The notes beneath the pieces were generated by a model. That model did no database searches and was not told the origin of the DNA. It saw nothing but the letters and a program-made list of their open reading frames with translations. This document shows positions 1 to 12,766 of a stretch of 64,000 nt of DNA, in pieces. How positions within the stretch are numbered: the stretch's first letter is position 1; each line of letters starts with the position of its first letter. A program made the position numbers and the translations under genes. This DNA is from Trichoplax adhaerens. Lineage: Eukaryota > Placozoa > Uniplacotomia > Trichoplacea > Trichoplacidae. The stretch covers positions 3,926,008-3,990,007 of the forward strand of contig NW_002060943.1 of NCBI RefSeq assembly GCF_000150275.1, read 5' to 3'.

Positions 1-2962
1 GAAAAGTATGAACTTCAAACTGAAAAGCTTTCAGTTAGTTACCAATAAGCTTGACTTGACGTTTTAGCCTACGAGCTGCTGCTAAACCATTTAAATACAT
101 GATAGCAGAATATAAATTCATGTTATTGTATGATAATGCAACCACGTTTGAAAACTACATGTGAAAAATTGTACTATGCTGATTTTCTTGAATTTTGGAA
201 CCTTTCCTAAATTAACAAAAGAAGACTCAAGTATTTTCTGTATTTTAATATATAACTGTATTTTATTATATGAAAATGTCTTATCCATGTTTTACGCAGA
301 TTTCAATGAAACAAATTACATACGATCTTACTATTTTTCTATCTGCAATAAGGATTTAATATTATGATTGTTGATTGATTCATCTTATTTACAGTAATGG
401 GGGCCTTAATGTTTAAATTCGTGGTATTTGTGTTTTAGAACTCTACTATTTTTAGAGCAACCAGATTAACGTGTTTACCCTGCCATCGGATTGCTAAGTT
501 GTTTTAACGATATAACAATTCAGTGATTTAGCGGTAAAGAAATGAGTGTTTTACGCAGCATAAAGCCTACCAATATATTAGCTGCCATGATGACCCTCAT
601 AATATTAGATCGTAACATTAGTCCGAAGTATTAGCATGTTTTTTTCTATGAGACATGCCATTTAGACCGTGATTCTTCTATTAAGCTGAATCTAGTAAGC
701 GGAAATGATTTTGATTGGAAATTTGGATATTATCATGAAGTAATTTCCAGATGTCAGTTCTATGATTTACAATAAAGTCAATATGAAAAATTTCATCTTA
801 AATAGGAACTAGTAATTAGGATAATGGTTTATATAGCATCTACTGTATTACCTGGATGCACGAAAAATTGAAATTGATAAAAATTGTTGAGCGATTATCA
901 AAGATTCTACTAGGCAGCAACTGACATAAAGATAATAAATATAAAATATCAAATTCTAAAGCCTAAGGGTAAATATTGCTATTAATGTATTTTGTAAATA
1001 CTAAATTTTAATTTCTTAAGTTCCTTTATAGCCAAGATGCGAACAAATGCAAAAATGAAATTAAATATCATTGCTTACTATTAGTTCATTTCAATGTTAT
1101 ACGCGTAGATTTTAAGTAAAATTCATAGCGGAGCTCGAAGTAATGAAGTAAATCAGGAGATTAGCATATTATTAAAACGGAATATGCTTTATACGAGACT
1201 TATACGAGTACTAATGTAATTAGCTAACTGCACGATTTATACGTGTAAAGGTGCCCATAGCAAAGTACACATAGTGTTATGTAATAGAACATAGTAAAAT
1301 TCACTAGTTCTTTCTAAGAACTAGGCATACAATACAACGCATAAGAATACTTACACATTCTACGATTAAATTTGAGACGCCATCTGTCTAGTATTATGAT
1401 AACATTATGCTTAGCGATTAACTGAAATTCTCTAAAAGTTGCATGTGTGATCAGGATTTCAACATATAAAAGTAATGGATTAACATGCAATTTTCTCAAT
1501 TACCAGTTATCGATCACATCTGTCCAACTATCTTATATGGCAATATCTATTTATCTTCTAAACCGATTTGCCCAACTATTTAATTTTTAATTTGAATTGC
1601 AAAAGTACCGTATTTCTGTTAAGGTATAGAATACAAAATTTCAGTTCAAGCTTTCTAAATGATGCATGCTACAGCGTACAGGATGTAGATCAAACTTCTA
1701 CATATATTAATATCTATTTGAATATCCACACCGCCTGTTAATCTCACAATTCAGTTTGTCCCCATAAAGTTTGATTTTTTAGTGTTAATTTGGAAATAAT
1801 CCTATCATGAGGTGATATGTAAAACATTCAGTTTGAGCTTTTGAATCCTCCAATCTACAAAATATGTATAATGATTCATTGTCCGTACACATTAATAGCT
1901 TTTCATTCTTTCATGCAAAACCGTTCATGATCGTAACCTTGCGGAATCAGCTATTTTATTATAAAAATTTGCTCCTTATATATCAAAGGCAACTACACTA
2001 CATAGTTTTAGCTTAAAATAGTAATTAATAAGCTTGTCTTGATAATGAAATACCCGTAGTAATCGGTGAGCATATCACTTTTTTCTTGACTTATTATCAA
2101 TTGCAAAGTTACTCCATTATCTTTGAGAATGGGATATTCCAGTACTAATGAGTTGAAAAATTTATTGAATTGTTAGAAACTTAAGTTATACGTATAAATA
2201 GGATTAGTCGTAAATCTAGAACATTATAGGAGTTACGATTGCAGTTTTGTAGCTTTACATTTCCAACTTTTAGCAAGTTGAATAAAGAATGAATTTTTAT
2301 GATAAACCGATCGATAATATATGTATATATAATATATATATGTATACAAAAATTGAATTTTATAAGATTCTTATGTATTTTTAATAAATAAATGTAATAT
2401 CACGTTAATTATACTACCAAACGTAAGTTGAATTATACTGGACTTGCAGCAAATTATCAAACCTTCGATGCGCTAGAAATTATACCGTAACATTTCTTTA
2501 AATTCAATTACACGAATAGTCTTCTGCTACATTACCTTAAATTTCTTAACAAAAGGTAAAGGTATATTATAAAATGATTATAACATATGCATAGATAAGT
2601 TGATCATCGTTACGTGTAAATTTCTCTTATGATACACAGTATATCATCAAGTTTAACGTTTACAAGTCCTTAGCAGAACAGTATTGCGGATACTCGTAGG
2701 CCCACCAGCTAATAATAATCGTTTTACGAAATTCAATGGCCTACTAATAGTAAAAACAGACGAAATAAAAAATGTTTATATTGATGAACTCAATGAAATT
2801 GTAAATGCCATATTGTGATAGTAAAATTATCGTAGCATAGGCTTTTAACTTATTCCAATCGAGCCGCTTGAGACTTAAGACAGTAGATAGTAACCTATTC
2901 TTAATCTACAATCCTGTAGAATAATCATGGATTACGGTGACGAATTTACTGAAACAAAGTGA
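1..2962. other. AT-rich intergenic stretch, no gene recognised
   Basis: I see no coding exon that can be tied to a known family on either strand. The open frames present are short, AT-driven and lack splice context. A short alternating TA/GTATA tract lies near 2320-2350. Unrecognised small exons or a 3' UTR of the minus-strand phosphoesterase may be present close to 2962. Confidence 0.5.
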
Positions 2963-3743
2963 TTAATCAACTTTCACTACTCGTTTTGGTAAATCAAAGA
3001 CAATTGGTTTGTTGGTGGGCTTATAGTGTTGTGTACATGTAGAAGCATTAATAAATTTCGTTGTATCATTGGTGGTAACCCCATAACCTTCATGAATATG
3101 GCCAAAGATATGATATAAAGGTTTAACTTCCTTTTCTACAATATATAATAAATCAACACAGCCAGCTCTGACTCTCGTTTTACAATAATCTCCATGACCT
3201 AATGGTGGCCCATGAGTAATTAGAATGTCTGTATCAGTCGGGATTAATTTCCATTTGGAGAAGCATTCTTGACCTCGTTCTAAATTGAAACCCATGTCGC
3301 TAAATCGTGGTTGCCACGGGGATCCATAAATTTTATAGTTATACAATTCTATAAAACTGTCTTCTAAATAAATACAGTTGGTCAATAATGATTTACACCA
3401 TTGTGCAGTAGAGGCATGTCTACCGTAATCGAAAGTCTCATCTAGGCAAATTTCGTGATTTCCGGCTACGGCAACCTTGTATGCATGTGGTAACTCGCCT
3501 ACGAATGAATTAAAGCGAATAACCTCATCTACATTGCCATACATAGTAAAATCGCCTGCATGAATTAAGATATCACCATCAGGGATAAATTTATCTGGTA
3601 GTCTAGATTGCAGTGAATGTGTATCTGATATGCACACAATGCGTATATCATTTTCCGCTTTGACGATTGGCGTTTCTAGTGTTATAGCATTTGCTATCGA
3701 GTGGTTTGTTAAAAATATTTCTTTCCAAGCCAAGTCAGGTGCC
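2963..3743 (-). CDS. MPPED-like metallophosphoesterase (terminal exon)
   Basis: The reading frame of about 256 codons has the ordered motifs of the calcineurin-like phosphoesterase fold as found in MPPED1/2 (239AB/239FB) proteins: SDTHS (Asp and His metal ligands), AGD, GNHE, THGPPLG and FGHIHEGYG, ending in the family's FDLP-type C-terminus. The enzymes hydrolyse phosphodiester or cyclic nucleotide substrates using two metal ions. The metal-binding GHIH is intact, which predicts activity; I recall that mammalian MPPED2 has lost one His here. Stop codon at 2963-2965. The frame stays open upstream to about 3836 but has no ATG, so the exon must start at an acceptor. CTAG sequences ending at 3744 and 3748 are candidates, and the start here assumes the former. 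The initiating exon was not found in 3.75-7.3 kb. Family assignment is firm; the 5' end is not. Confidence 0.85.
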
Positions 3744-6700
3744 CTAGCTAGCGGGTGATGCTGCAGCGATACAACTGATTTTGACGCTTCTATGGAGAAA
3801 GTACGGAAAATAAGGTTATAATCAAAGGAAGGATTTTCTCATTTCTATAAACAGTCCTCACATATATAATTTACCCTAAACCAGAATTCTATCTGAATTA
3901 ATTTATTAGCAAAATAATCGTCAATGAATCATATAATTTATGGACTGGAAAGCTAACCAATGGATTGATAATATTAGCATAGATTGAATTAATTGAAAGT
4001 TTTTATTTATTTAGTATGCAAGAAATGATCTAGTTTAATTAGCGTAGGTTGGATTTTATCGCGAATCTTACTTGTTTAGAGGACAAAAAATGATTTAATT
4101 TGATTTCGTTAACCTGTTAAAGCTGTATGTCAGTGAACAAGCGTACTAAGAAGAGAACTGGTCGTATGAGGGATTCTCTGATTTGATCCAATAAAAAAGC
4201 TAAATGATACTATTTGTCTATGAGATAGCCACCTACTAAGAAAGGATTGTTGCCTTTTGGTCAAGAAATAGATATAGAATAGCTAATGTTAGCATCTTGT
4301 AGTTGCTAGGCTATTGCAAAATTGAGAAAAGATTTGTATCGTGTATCTATGCTTAGCATTCCAACCACCTCTGTCTGGTTGATATTTTTAATACTTTTCT
4401 ATTTGACTTTAGTATCTATGCTGTAAATCTCGTGAACAAATTGTGCACCAATGGCCTGATTGTCCTATCGGATATCATTTATGGTCATCATCAAACGTCT
4501 GCTATTTTATCTACTATATATGTCTATGGTGAATAATCATTGGTGAACGGTTGTTGTACATCCATGACCGGATTAACTTCGCCTACCTTCGAATGAGGGT
4601 AAGCATACATTGCACTATCATCGATGGGCATTTTAGGGGATAATATAGAATAGAACAACGTATTGGCTATACTTTAACCTAGTCACACTCGTATCATTCT
4701 AGCCTTTTCTAATATTACAGATAGATGAGTAAGGTAATAATGGCTAAATTCTTGTTACAACTAGTCCATACTTAATAAGAAAGTTAGAAAGTAGTGTAGT
4801 TTATTCCTAGTACAGACGAAAATCGTCATTTTTGCTTTATTTCTTACCTTTCTTATGAATGTGTGACTTGATCATACGACGCATTATAATCCTGCTACGG
4901 ATACAGTGTTCTTTTTCGACTACTGGTATACGTAATAAATGGGGATAGAGTAATAGAAGAATTGAGGATTAATCCAAATGGTTCATTCAGCCTCCAATAA
5001 CATGGATGGAAAATGGAAAATGAAACGATAGTAAAGTATTTTATACATTAGAATACAGGTCCCATAAGTTTTGCTTGCTTAGTAGAAACACGTTCGGTGT
5101 TGATATAGATTAGAAGATAGCTGTAATGAATATTCTGTTGGAAGTGTTGCTAATTTAATATCTGTAAAGGGCTGCTTTTGGATTATATCATTTTAAACTT
5201 GTTAATAATATTAATATTAATGTGTTAAATAGTAGAAGTCTAGACCTAGAAAAGCCGTAAAATGACTATACGCAGGCGTAATTGCTTATGGCATAATATC
5301 GGGGTGTGGGGTAGTTTGAATAATTAATTAATTAAATTCAGGAAAGATGAACACAATCGAAAATAAATGAGCCAAATTTAATATAATTTTATAGTTATGT
5401 AATTTCACTAATTTTATAGCTTGATCATAATTGAACTTGTTGAATTCGATTGCGAGAATGATCAAGTTAGATACGTACTGTATTGTCATCATAAAGTCAG
5501 CATCTGATTCAAAACACCACATTCGATCACAGCTAGTATGGGATAGTTTGCATAATTTTATGGTATAGCTCTATCTATATTGCACTACTACTGTCTTCTG
5601 CATAGAATACATATCGACAGTAGTGAGTAACTGAGCATATCATCTTAATTACTTACTGGCCAGTCAGACGTTGGCACTAGTTAGTTTATACTGGTGTTAT
5701 ATATAGTGTATTATATACTGACGCTACTTCGAATACTAGATCCATTCCTTACATTTATCCTTTACTCTCTCTCACTACATCTTGCGTGTTAATAACTCCT
5801 TATCGGACTAGGGGAAATATTACAAAGTTAGCCTCCGGTTCAAATAGCGTATTAGATCACATCTAATATGAAGCAGTTGGGATAATTTTATAGATTGATC
5901 ATAATTGAACTTGGCAAATTCGATTTTGAGAAAGATCAAATTACATACGAATTATCATTAGGGATCATCATGAAGTTAACATCCGCTTCAAACCACTGCA
6001 TTAGATCACATCTAATATGGAGAAATTTAGATAATATTATACTGTAGTTACATGTCACGTTCTGTAATAGTTACATAATTAGTATGTTACCTTCTTTCTA
6101 TATATGGTTAAATATCACGATGTTATTATCACGTCATGCGTATATAGATGTAGTTATGGTACTATATTAAGCTTATCTACATATGTATTCTCATGTTGCC
6201 ATACTCGGTATGATATCCTATTTGTAATGCCTAAACTAGGGAAACCTTTCTCTTAGTGATGATCTTGTGATCTACGCCAGTAGATCAAAGGTCACAATAA
6301 AGAAAGTATATAAACTCATTATTTTAACAATAAAGTTAGTTCTTCAACTTAATTACTGGGTCTCCTTGCTGAGTGCAGATCTAGTACTTGTTACAAAATT
6401 TGGAAGTTGTAACATTACATCACAACTGAACTTAGCCAACTTGATTCTGAGAATGACTAAGTTACTTATTACCATTATGAAGTTAACATCTGCTTCAAAA
6501 CGTTACATTAGATCACACCTAGTACCATATGCAGTAGTTTGGATAATCTTATACTGTAGTTCCGTCATAATTGAACTTAGTAATTCGATTCGAAGATAAT
6601 TTGTAGGTGATAGGCACTGATATTAAGGAAGCTGAATTTGCTATTGAAGAATAAAAGTAGGGAAATCTTTTCCTCTCTTGCAGTAGCATAATTTTATTAT

Positions 6701-7357
6701 ATTTACTAGCTATATGGTGAGAATTGGACCAATCGGAACATTTGGATGCAAATGCACGGTAACCATTACAATACAAGGTCAACATAAAATTTTTATTAGC
6801 TAGAACATTAATAAGTTGGATAAATAATGGACGAAACCATGAACGTCGACATAGTATAGCAACTACAGCATAACCTCTCTAAAATTTCGAATATTTTAGA
6901 TAGACTAAGTATACCAATACTTGGTAAGGCTTTACATACTTGAAACATGACGTTAGTAGCATCCGGACAGAAATGTCAATAAAGGTAACCTTTACTGTAT
7001 TTATCGCATAGGTACTGTTTAATTAATGTACCTATGACTGAATATATGACAACCGTCTAGTTGGCAAACTCTTCTATACACATATAAATATTGCTATCGT
7101 TAACCAATTTTATGCTATCGGTACCGTAAACCGATATAATGTTATAGTTAGATATATTGCATCATACCATTTATATGTACGTGTATATACCTTGCAATTT
7201 AACTATATATAAACCAATCTCTTCTATTCTAACAAATAGTCTTATTCAAATTTCTTAAAGGAATTAAAAAGTACATACACAAGACTTTTATAAATTACTG
7301 CAACTTCCCTGCTGCATGGCTTTAAGACAATTTTAAAGTATTGGCAACAAGTATAAA
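3744..7357. other. Intergenic region between phosphoesterase and ABCG gene
   Basis: No conserved coding exon was recognised. It probably hides the 5' exon or exons of the minus-strand phosphoesterase and the 3' UTR of the ABCG transporter. The middle part (5.4-6.6 kb) is made of the diverged repeat family listed separately. The short frames around 5.3-6.8 kb fall within or beside that family. Confidence 0.45.
5415..6600. repeat. Diverged repeat family, unit about 150 bp
   Basis: Two anchor strings recur. GATCATAATTGAACTT-like strings begin near 5422, 5895 and 6560, with a variant at 6416. GATCACAT/GATCACAG-CTA strings begin near 5525, 5855, 6004 and 6511. Between the anchors each copy carries AATTCGATT, GAGAATGATCAAGTTA and AAGTTAACATCTGCTTCAAA-type blocks in the same order. 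The copies at 5855 and 6004 are about 149 bp apart, suggesting an original tandem unit of that size, later diverged and interrupted. No coding potential or terminal repeats were identified. Confidence 0.65.
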
Positions 7358-10300
7358 CTATGATTCATGTTGATTCGATGTTTTGATTAATAAAACAATG
7401 AAGGTAAGGGTTCGCCACCCTACCAAGAGAGCAGCAAGCATACCGACGTCGAAGTAAATATTTTCCTATTTAACCAATGATTTTAAAGAAAATATGACAT
7501 CAATATGCATTCATAAACATCATGAGACTCGAGAGAACAACACATTGTAATTTACCGGCGAGAAATTGTAAAATTGTAATACTTCATGGCCATTGTGAAA
7601 GCAGGTAGGTAACCCGGGGCTACAAGCTGTTGTAGACGTGTCAAGAAAGGTGATGATTATTAATAAAATAAGTAAGTAAAAGTCAGTATAAAATTAATTC
7701 AGGAATTGTACTTAGGTTTCCAAAATTTTCCCATTGATTTATGCTTAATGCTTCAAAACCATAATTGAACCACGAGATATACTTGATCCAGACCAAGTAC
7801 ACTGGCTCCGAACTAGCAAAAAATCATATAATAAAATAAAATGTTAGGTTTAGTTGTAGTTATTTTTTACAGCAGCTTTCGTTTGTAATTACTATCACAA
7901 AACAGATGCTCATGCTATACCCGCTTCTCAAAAAAAATCCGCCAAAGATCATAAGCGGTAGAACAAATAACGGTCCAAGAGCAGTAGCAACTACAATGGA
8001 GCTTGACATACTTGAAATCAAGTAGCCTACAATAAATAGTATCACAGAGTATCATGAGCTTATGTATAAAAAATAAACTAGTTAGGATAACGGTATATCT
8101 TACCGTACGAAGTTGCAACATTTGCAATTAAAACAACAATTCCATAATGTATTAAAAAGTTTACGAATCCAGGATTCAGACCTAGAAAGAAGCGATGATA
8201 TTTATCGTGCACAACGTTACGATCCCAATGTAAGCGAAGAATGTAAAATTACTTATTTATACTGTTTAATTGCACCGCTAATGTAACTCGTTCTTACCAA
8301 TCATCCAATATGAAACTACCACAAATAGAAGAGGCAGTAGAAAGAAATATGGCATCTGTAAATTAGAAGTTAAAAAGAACGGATATACCAGGTAAAACAA
8401 CGGAAAGTGAAAATTTTTATTGTACTATTTTATATGCAAAATCAATACCTCCACCATCGTTTTACAAATATAGTAAACATCCGTTCTGTACATTCCATTT
8501 CGATGCTCACGAAGAAACACAGGAAGCTCTAAAGGAAATGTCTGCAGCATAGGCAAATAACGAAATGCAGTATAAATTTCAATCCTTAAGAAACTGTTAT
8601 TACGGAAGCCAGATAACAATACATGTACACTCTACTGTATATCCTAGATGATGTGCATGTAGAACATACTTGTAAAACACTGAATACGTAGCCCATGGAA
8701 CTATTGGCAACTATAAAAAATATTGCTCCTGCAACATTTTGTAAAGCATCTTGATCGTATTTTACTTGAAGATATATCAGACCAGATAGTAGGGCAGTTA
8801 CCTATTGAAAATATCAATTATTTTGTTGTCCTAATAAAGAGATAACCACACCGATATTGCTTTTATAACAATACAGTATTTGCAGGCTTACTATTGTTTG
8901 AAACACTCTAACTGAAGTGAGGCTTGGCTCTCTCCATATAGTTATTGCGGACCTCCAAGTTAATGCTTTAAACTGCTGTACCCATGTAGATTTATATCTA
9001 CCAATAATATTATTTCACAGTGATATAATCATCGGCGAATTTATTTAGACAATAACATAAAAGAAACTTACGGAGATTTTCGGACAATTCGAACTTCATC
9101 TTCAACCGGGCGAGATTCCTGTAACATTGATGTCAGCTTGTTATGGAGAATATACTGTACTGTACATTGTATCAGAAACTAATGAATTTTATATCCTATT
9201 AATTGTAAGAATTTTGAATTATGGAAAATCTTACGCTTGATTCTGGCTTTACAAAAAAATTGGAACTTTCAAAAGCATCACATATAGCCTAGTAACAGAA
9301 AAGAGTAAAAATCATTTATGGATAATTCTTACGCTTTATGGGATTCATTGAGATTAAAAAAATTTACGCCTGTATACAGCAATTTGCTACGAATGCTGAG
9401 CTCACAAGCCAATACGATTTAAAGTGCATATGAACTACTGCAATCAGGTGTTAGCTATGGATTATTTAGGAATAAATTTAGAGTGAAATAGGTATTATAG
9501 ACATGCTCATGTTGCTATACGACGGAAATATGAAACCAGAGTATCATAGCGATACAACACATTCGCTAAAATATACCGTGTATTAAATTGTAAATCATGC
9601 TTGACTTGACTGCCGCTTTCATTTTACAGATTATAGGAAGTACTGTAGCAAATCATAAATTCAAGTATCGCAAACGAATGATCTTAATAGACAATTTTTT
9701 ATCATAATAAATTTTAACGCAAAATATTAGCATCTGCAATAGGCCTTTCCCTGAATACGATGCAATGTAATATTTTTGCTATTATTTGCGAAGGAAAAAT
9801 AGATAACTCGTACAAGTAAGATTACCTGTACACGTTCGCGGCATTCGTCTGGATTAGATGGAACAATGGCAAGTTGAGAAATAAAATGGTCCGCAGGATT
9901 ATAATTAAGAGGACAGTGATAGCCAAGGCTGTATAATGTCAAGAATAGAATATGTTAACAGCTAATAAAAGACTAATTCTTTAGTAAACAATAAAATTAC
10001 AAATTGAACATACCCATTAAAAAATTGGAGTGCATTTTCTCTTGGTCCTAGATAAGCAATCTTCCCTTCTGCCATCAGTAAAATTCTACAACGAATATAT
10101 ACATATATATGAATAAGTATAATGAGTGGATTACAGAAATATAACGCAAGAAAACCCGCAACTATTTAACGTTCTTAAAAAGCTTTAACACGGTCTATAT
10201 TCAATATAAAAAAAGTCTTGTCAAACCTATTAAACATAGCATAGACCTCGGACGATGGCTGATGGATCGTGCATAAGATCGTTCTACCATCTAATGCCAG

Positions 10301-11841
10301 ATTTTGCAAGGCAGTAACCACACTTACTGCCATAAATGAGTCGAGACCCGAAGTTGGTTCATCAACAAAGAATAACTTTGGTTCAGTCAATAGCTGATAA
10401 AAATAAAAGAATTTTCTAAATAAGAATCGGAAATGTTTTACAAATACGTGTATCCCATAACGTATTAATAAATAAATAAATACATATTTTTGGGGTTCTA
10501 TCAAAAGTGCTGAAGAACAGTCTGAGAATATTAATGTTTATTTTCGAATAAATCCACGGAACGCACCTCAGATGCAAACATTAGCCTTCTTTTTTCACCA
10601 CCTGATATCCCTCTCATCTGACCAGTAATGCCAATAATTGTGTTGGCACACTTTGTTAATCCAAGCTAAATGTTGGCATTAGAATCAAGTTGTATTTTAA
10701 AAAGATGCAATAGACATAGAATAATAGTATCGACGACTAGGATAGCCAAACTCTGTTGTTCATAAGAATATCAATATTATCTCACCTGCTTGATTACTTC
10801 ATCTACTCGCATTATACGTTCTTCATACGAGAAATGCTTTTCCATTCGTAGTAATGCCTAAAATTCGATAGCATAGTTAAATACATTATTGAAGCTGTGA
10901 TTTCAAAAATAAATTACGAGCATCGATAGCTTGCATAAAAGGAACTATTAAAGGGACGTACTTGAAATACCAAGTGTTCCCGAACTTTCATTGTTCCGAT
11001 GAATAACTCTTCCTGCTGTACATAGGCTGAGATCTTCGCGATATCACGATTCATTGATTTACCGTTAACCGTAATATCACCATGTATTGACAGCGATCCA
11101 CAATTACGCCTTGCCAAAACATTCAATAGGGTTGTCTTACCAGCACCACTAGTAGAATTATTTATTTGATTTAAGATTGGAAATGTTAACAACAAAGTTA
11201 CTACTCTATCTTGAACATAACCATTCAATTTTTAATTTAAATCTTCCACCATCATTATATCAAAAGTTGGCATACCTTGCACCCATTACTGCGACGAGGG
11301 TACCAGGCTTAACTTCTCCGTGAACTTGATAAAATATCAAAAATTAAGATTAGTACTTTTAAATGATGTCCATACTCGTTGAAGACTTTATAGCATTAAT
11401 AGCACGATTAAATCCTTCATATCACGTACTGCCTCGAATGATAGACTTGACTTTAGTTTCAGTGCTTTCTTTACGAGCACAACATAAGCGCTTGAAAAAA
11501 CTTTGACCCTTTGGTTTTACATCAACAGTCAAATTAGACCATTTGATAGTGACTCCCGAGTCACTCTGTAAGCCATCTTTATCGATTGGAATTACAACGT
11601 TTGCACCATTGTTATGTGGGAATTCGTTAGATTTGACAAATTGTTGGTCTTTTTCATCTACGACGTTAAAATATTATCCAAGTGATCAATACCATATATA
11701 TATAGCTGTTATAGGACGTCTATTGTATGAATGTATAGAGTTGTAACGCATCTAACCCGCATTTGCTTCGGATGCATCAGAAGGTATCAAAATACTCGAT
11801 TCGTCTTCCTCTGGCTGCGAATGATGGTCCATTTCCAGCAT
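7358..11841 (-). CDS. White-like ABCG half-transporter, 20 exons, 677 aa
   Basis: Exons in transcript order: 11841-11757, 11657-11430, 11324-11276, 11148-10962, 10857-10786, 10665-10567, 10393-10227, 10085-10014, 9928-9826, 9288-9235, 9136-9072, 8997-8892, 8801-8670, 8541-8449, 8355-8298, 8181-8104, 8026-7921, 7812-7712, 7626-7556, 7465-7358. All junctions are GT-AG and phases match, giving 2034 nt. The N-terminal ATPase domain has Walker A GASGAGKTT (about residue 119, split by an intron), signature ISGGEKRR (about 227), Walker [14 protein letters not shown] and the TIHQP switch His. From about residue 394 the ABC2 membrane domain follows ([33 protein letters not shown]). The NPADHF and ICDAF motifs resemble the white/scarlet group. 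Such half-transporters work as dimers exporting or importing small hydrophobic compounds; the substrate cannot be read from sequence. The acidic N-terminus before residue 40 is unconserved, so the exact start is less certain. Confidence 0.94.
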
Positions 11842-12411
11842 CTCGCTATTACAAATTTAAGTAATGAAGTCATAAGTAATTCTATAATATGCATATAAAT
11901 TATGTATCATAACTATAGGCAATTATTACTGCATAAAGTCATCTATTATTAAAAGTGATCTTTTTCCTTTACTATGCCATCTGTACTGTCTGAGTTTGCC
12001 AATTTAGGCAAGAGCGACTCAAACTTAGAAGAGAATTTCTCCTTCTATTTGAGTAATTGTTGATTTTAAGTGTCAGTAATTCTTTGATATATCACATCTT
12101 GATCAACATATACTTAATGCACAGTTCGATTTGCACCACTGCAGTGAGTACAACTTAAGTCTGGCTTTTATATGAGTATATCTATGTATTTGTTGATACA
12201 GTTGCAACACCCAAAGACGTTTATACCTTGAGATATACAGTTATGAATTTTAATTTTAATGCACTGTACCTATAGGCTTCACCTCTCCTGACATGTCTGT
12301 CTGCTTAATTATATAGATATAATTATTATTATTTCATAATTCAAATACTGTAGAACAGTAAAATATGACCGTGGCGTATATTGGTCAAATTTCATGGCTA
12401 AGTAAAATGAA

Positions 12412-12766
12412 ATTTTTTAACTATTCATCATATTTCTCATCACGCGTGATTTAAGTTAGTAATGAAATAATAATATAAATATTAATTCTATCGTAGCTAT
12501 GTAGGTCCAATTGAACGATTTTAGTTCTGTCGAACATGCAGTTTAGTACAGAGCAAACATTATTCATACTTATAATATACAATATCAAATTGTAATTTTA
12601 AAGCACTTTAATATGAATAATGTTTGCTCTGTGCCAAACTGTATGTTCGACAGAACTAAAATCGTTCAACTGGACCGATATCGTTATAATAGGATTAATA
12701 CTTATTTTATTATTTCATTACCGACTTAAATCACGCGTGATGAGAAATATGATAAATAGTTGAAAA
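12412..12766. mobile_element. Foldback (MITE-like) inverted-repeat element
   Basis: The left arm (about 12412-12570) and right arm (about 12610-12766) are reverse complements at roughly nine positions in ten by eye, separated by a 39-bp AT-rich loop (12571-12609). Inner edges pair CAGAGCAAACATTATTCATA with TATGAATAATGTTTGCTCTG. Each arm carries its own 12-bp perfect palindrome ATCACGCGTGAT, at 12439-12450 and 12730-12741. There is no coding frame, so this would be a non-autonomous DNA element or an aged palindromic duplication. No clear target-site duplication was seen at the edges. It sits about 570 bp upstream of the ABCG start. Confidence 0.75.

Noticed and set aside
9340-9404. Possible extra ABCG exon ([11 protein letters not shown]... 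on the minus strand) with an acceptor-like and donor-like flank
   Set aside because: It would enter in phase 0 but leave in phase 2. The next confirmed exon (9288-9235, AICDAF motif) needs phase 0 and joins directly to the exon ending at 9826.
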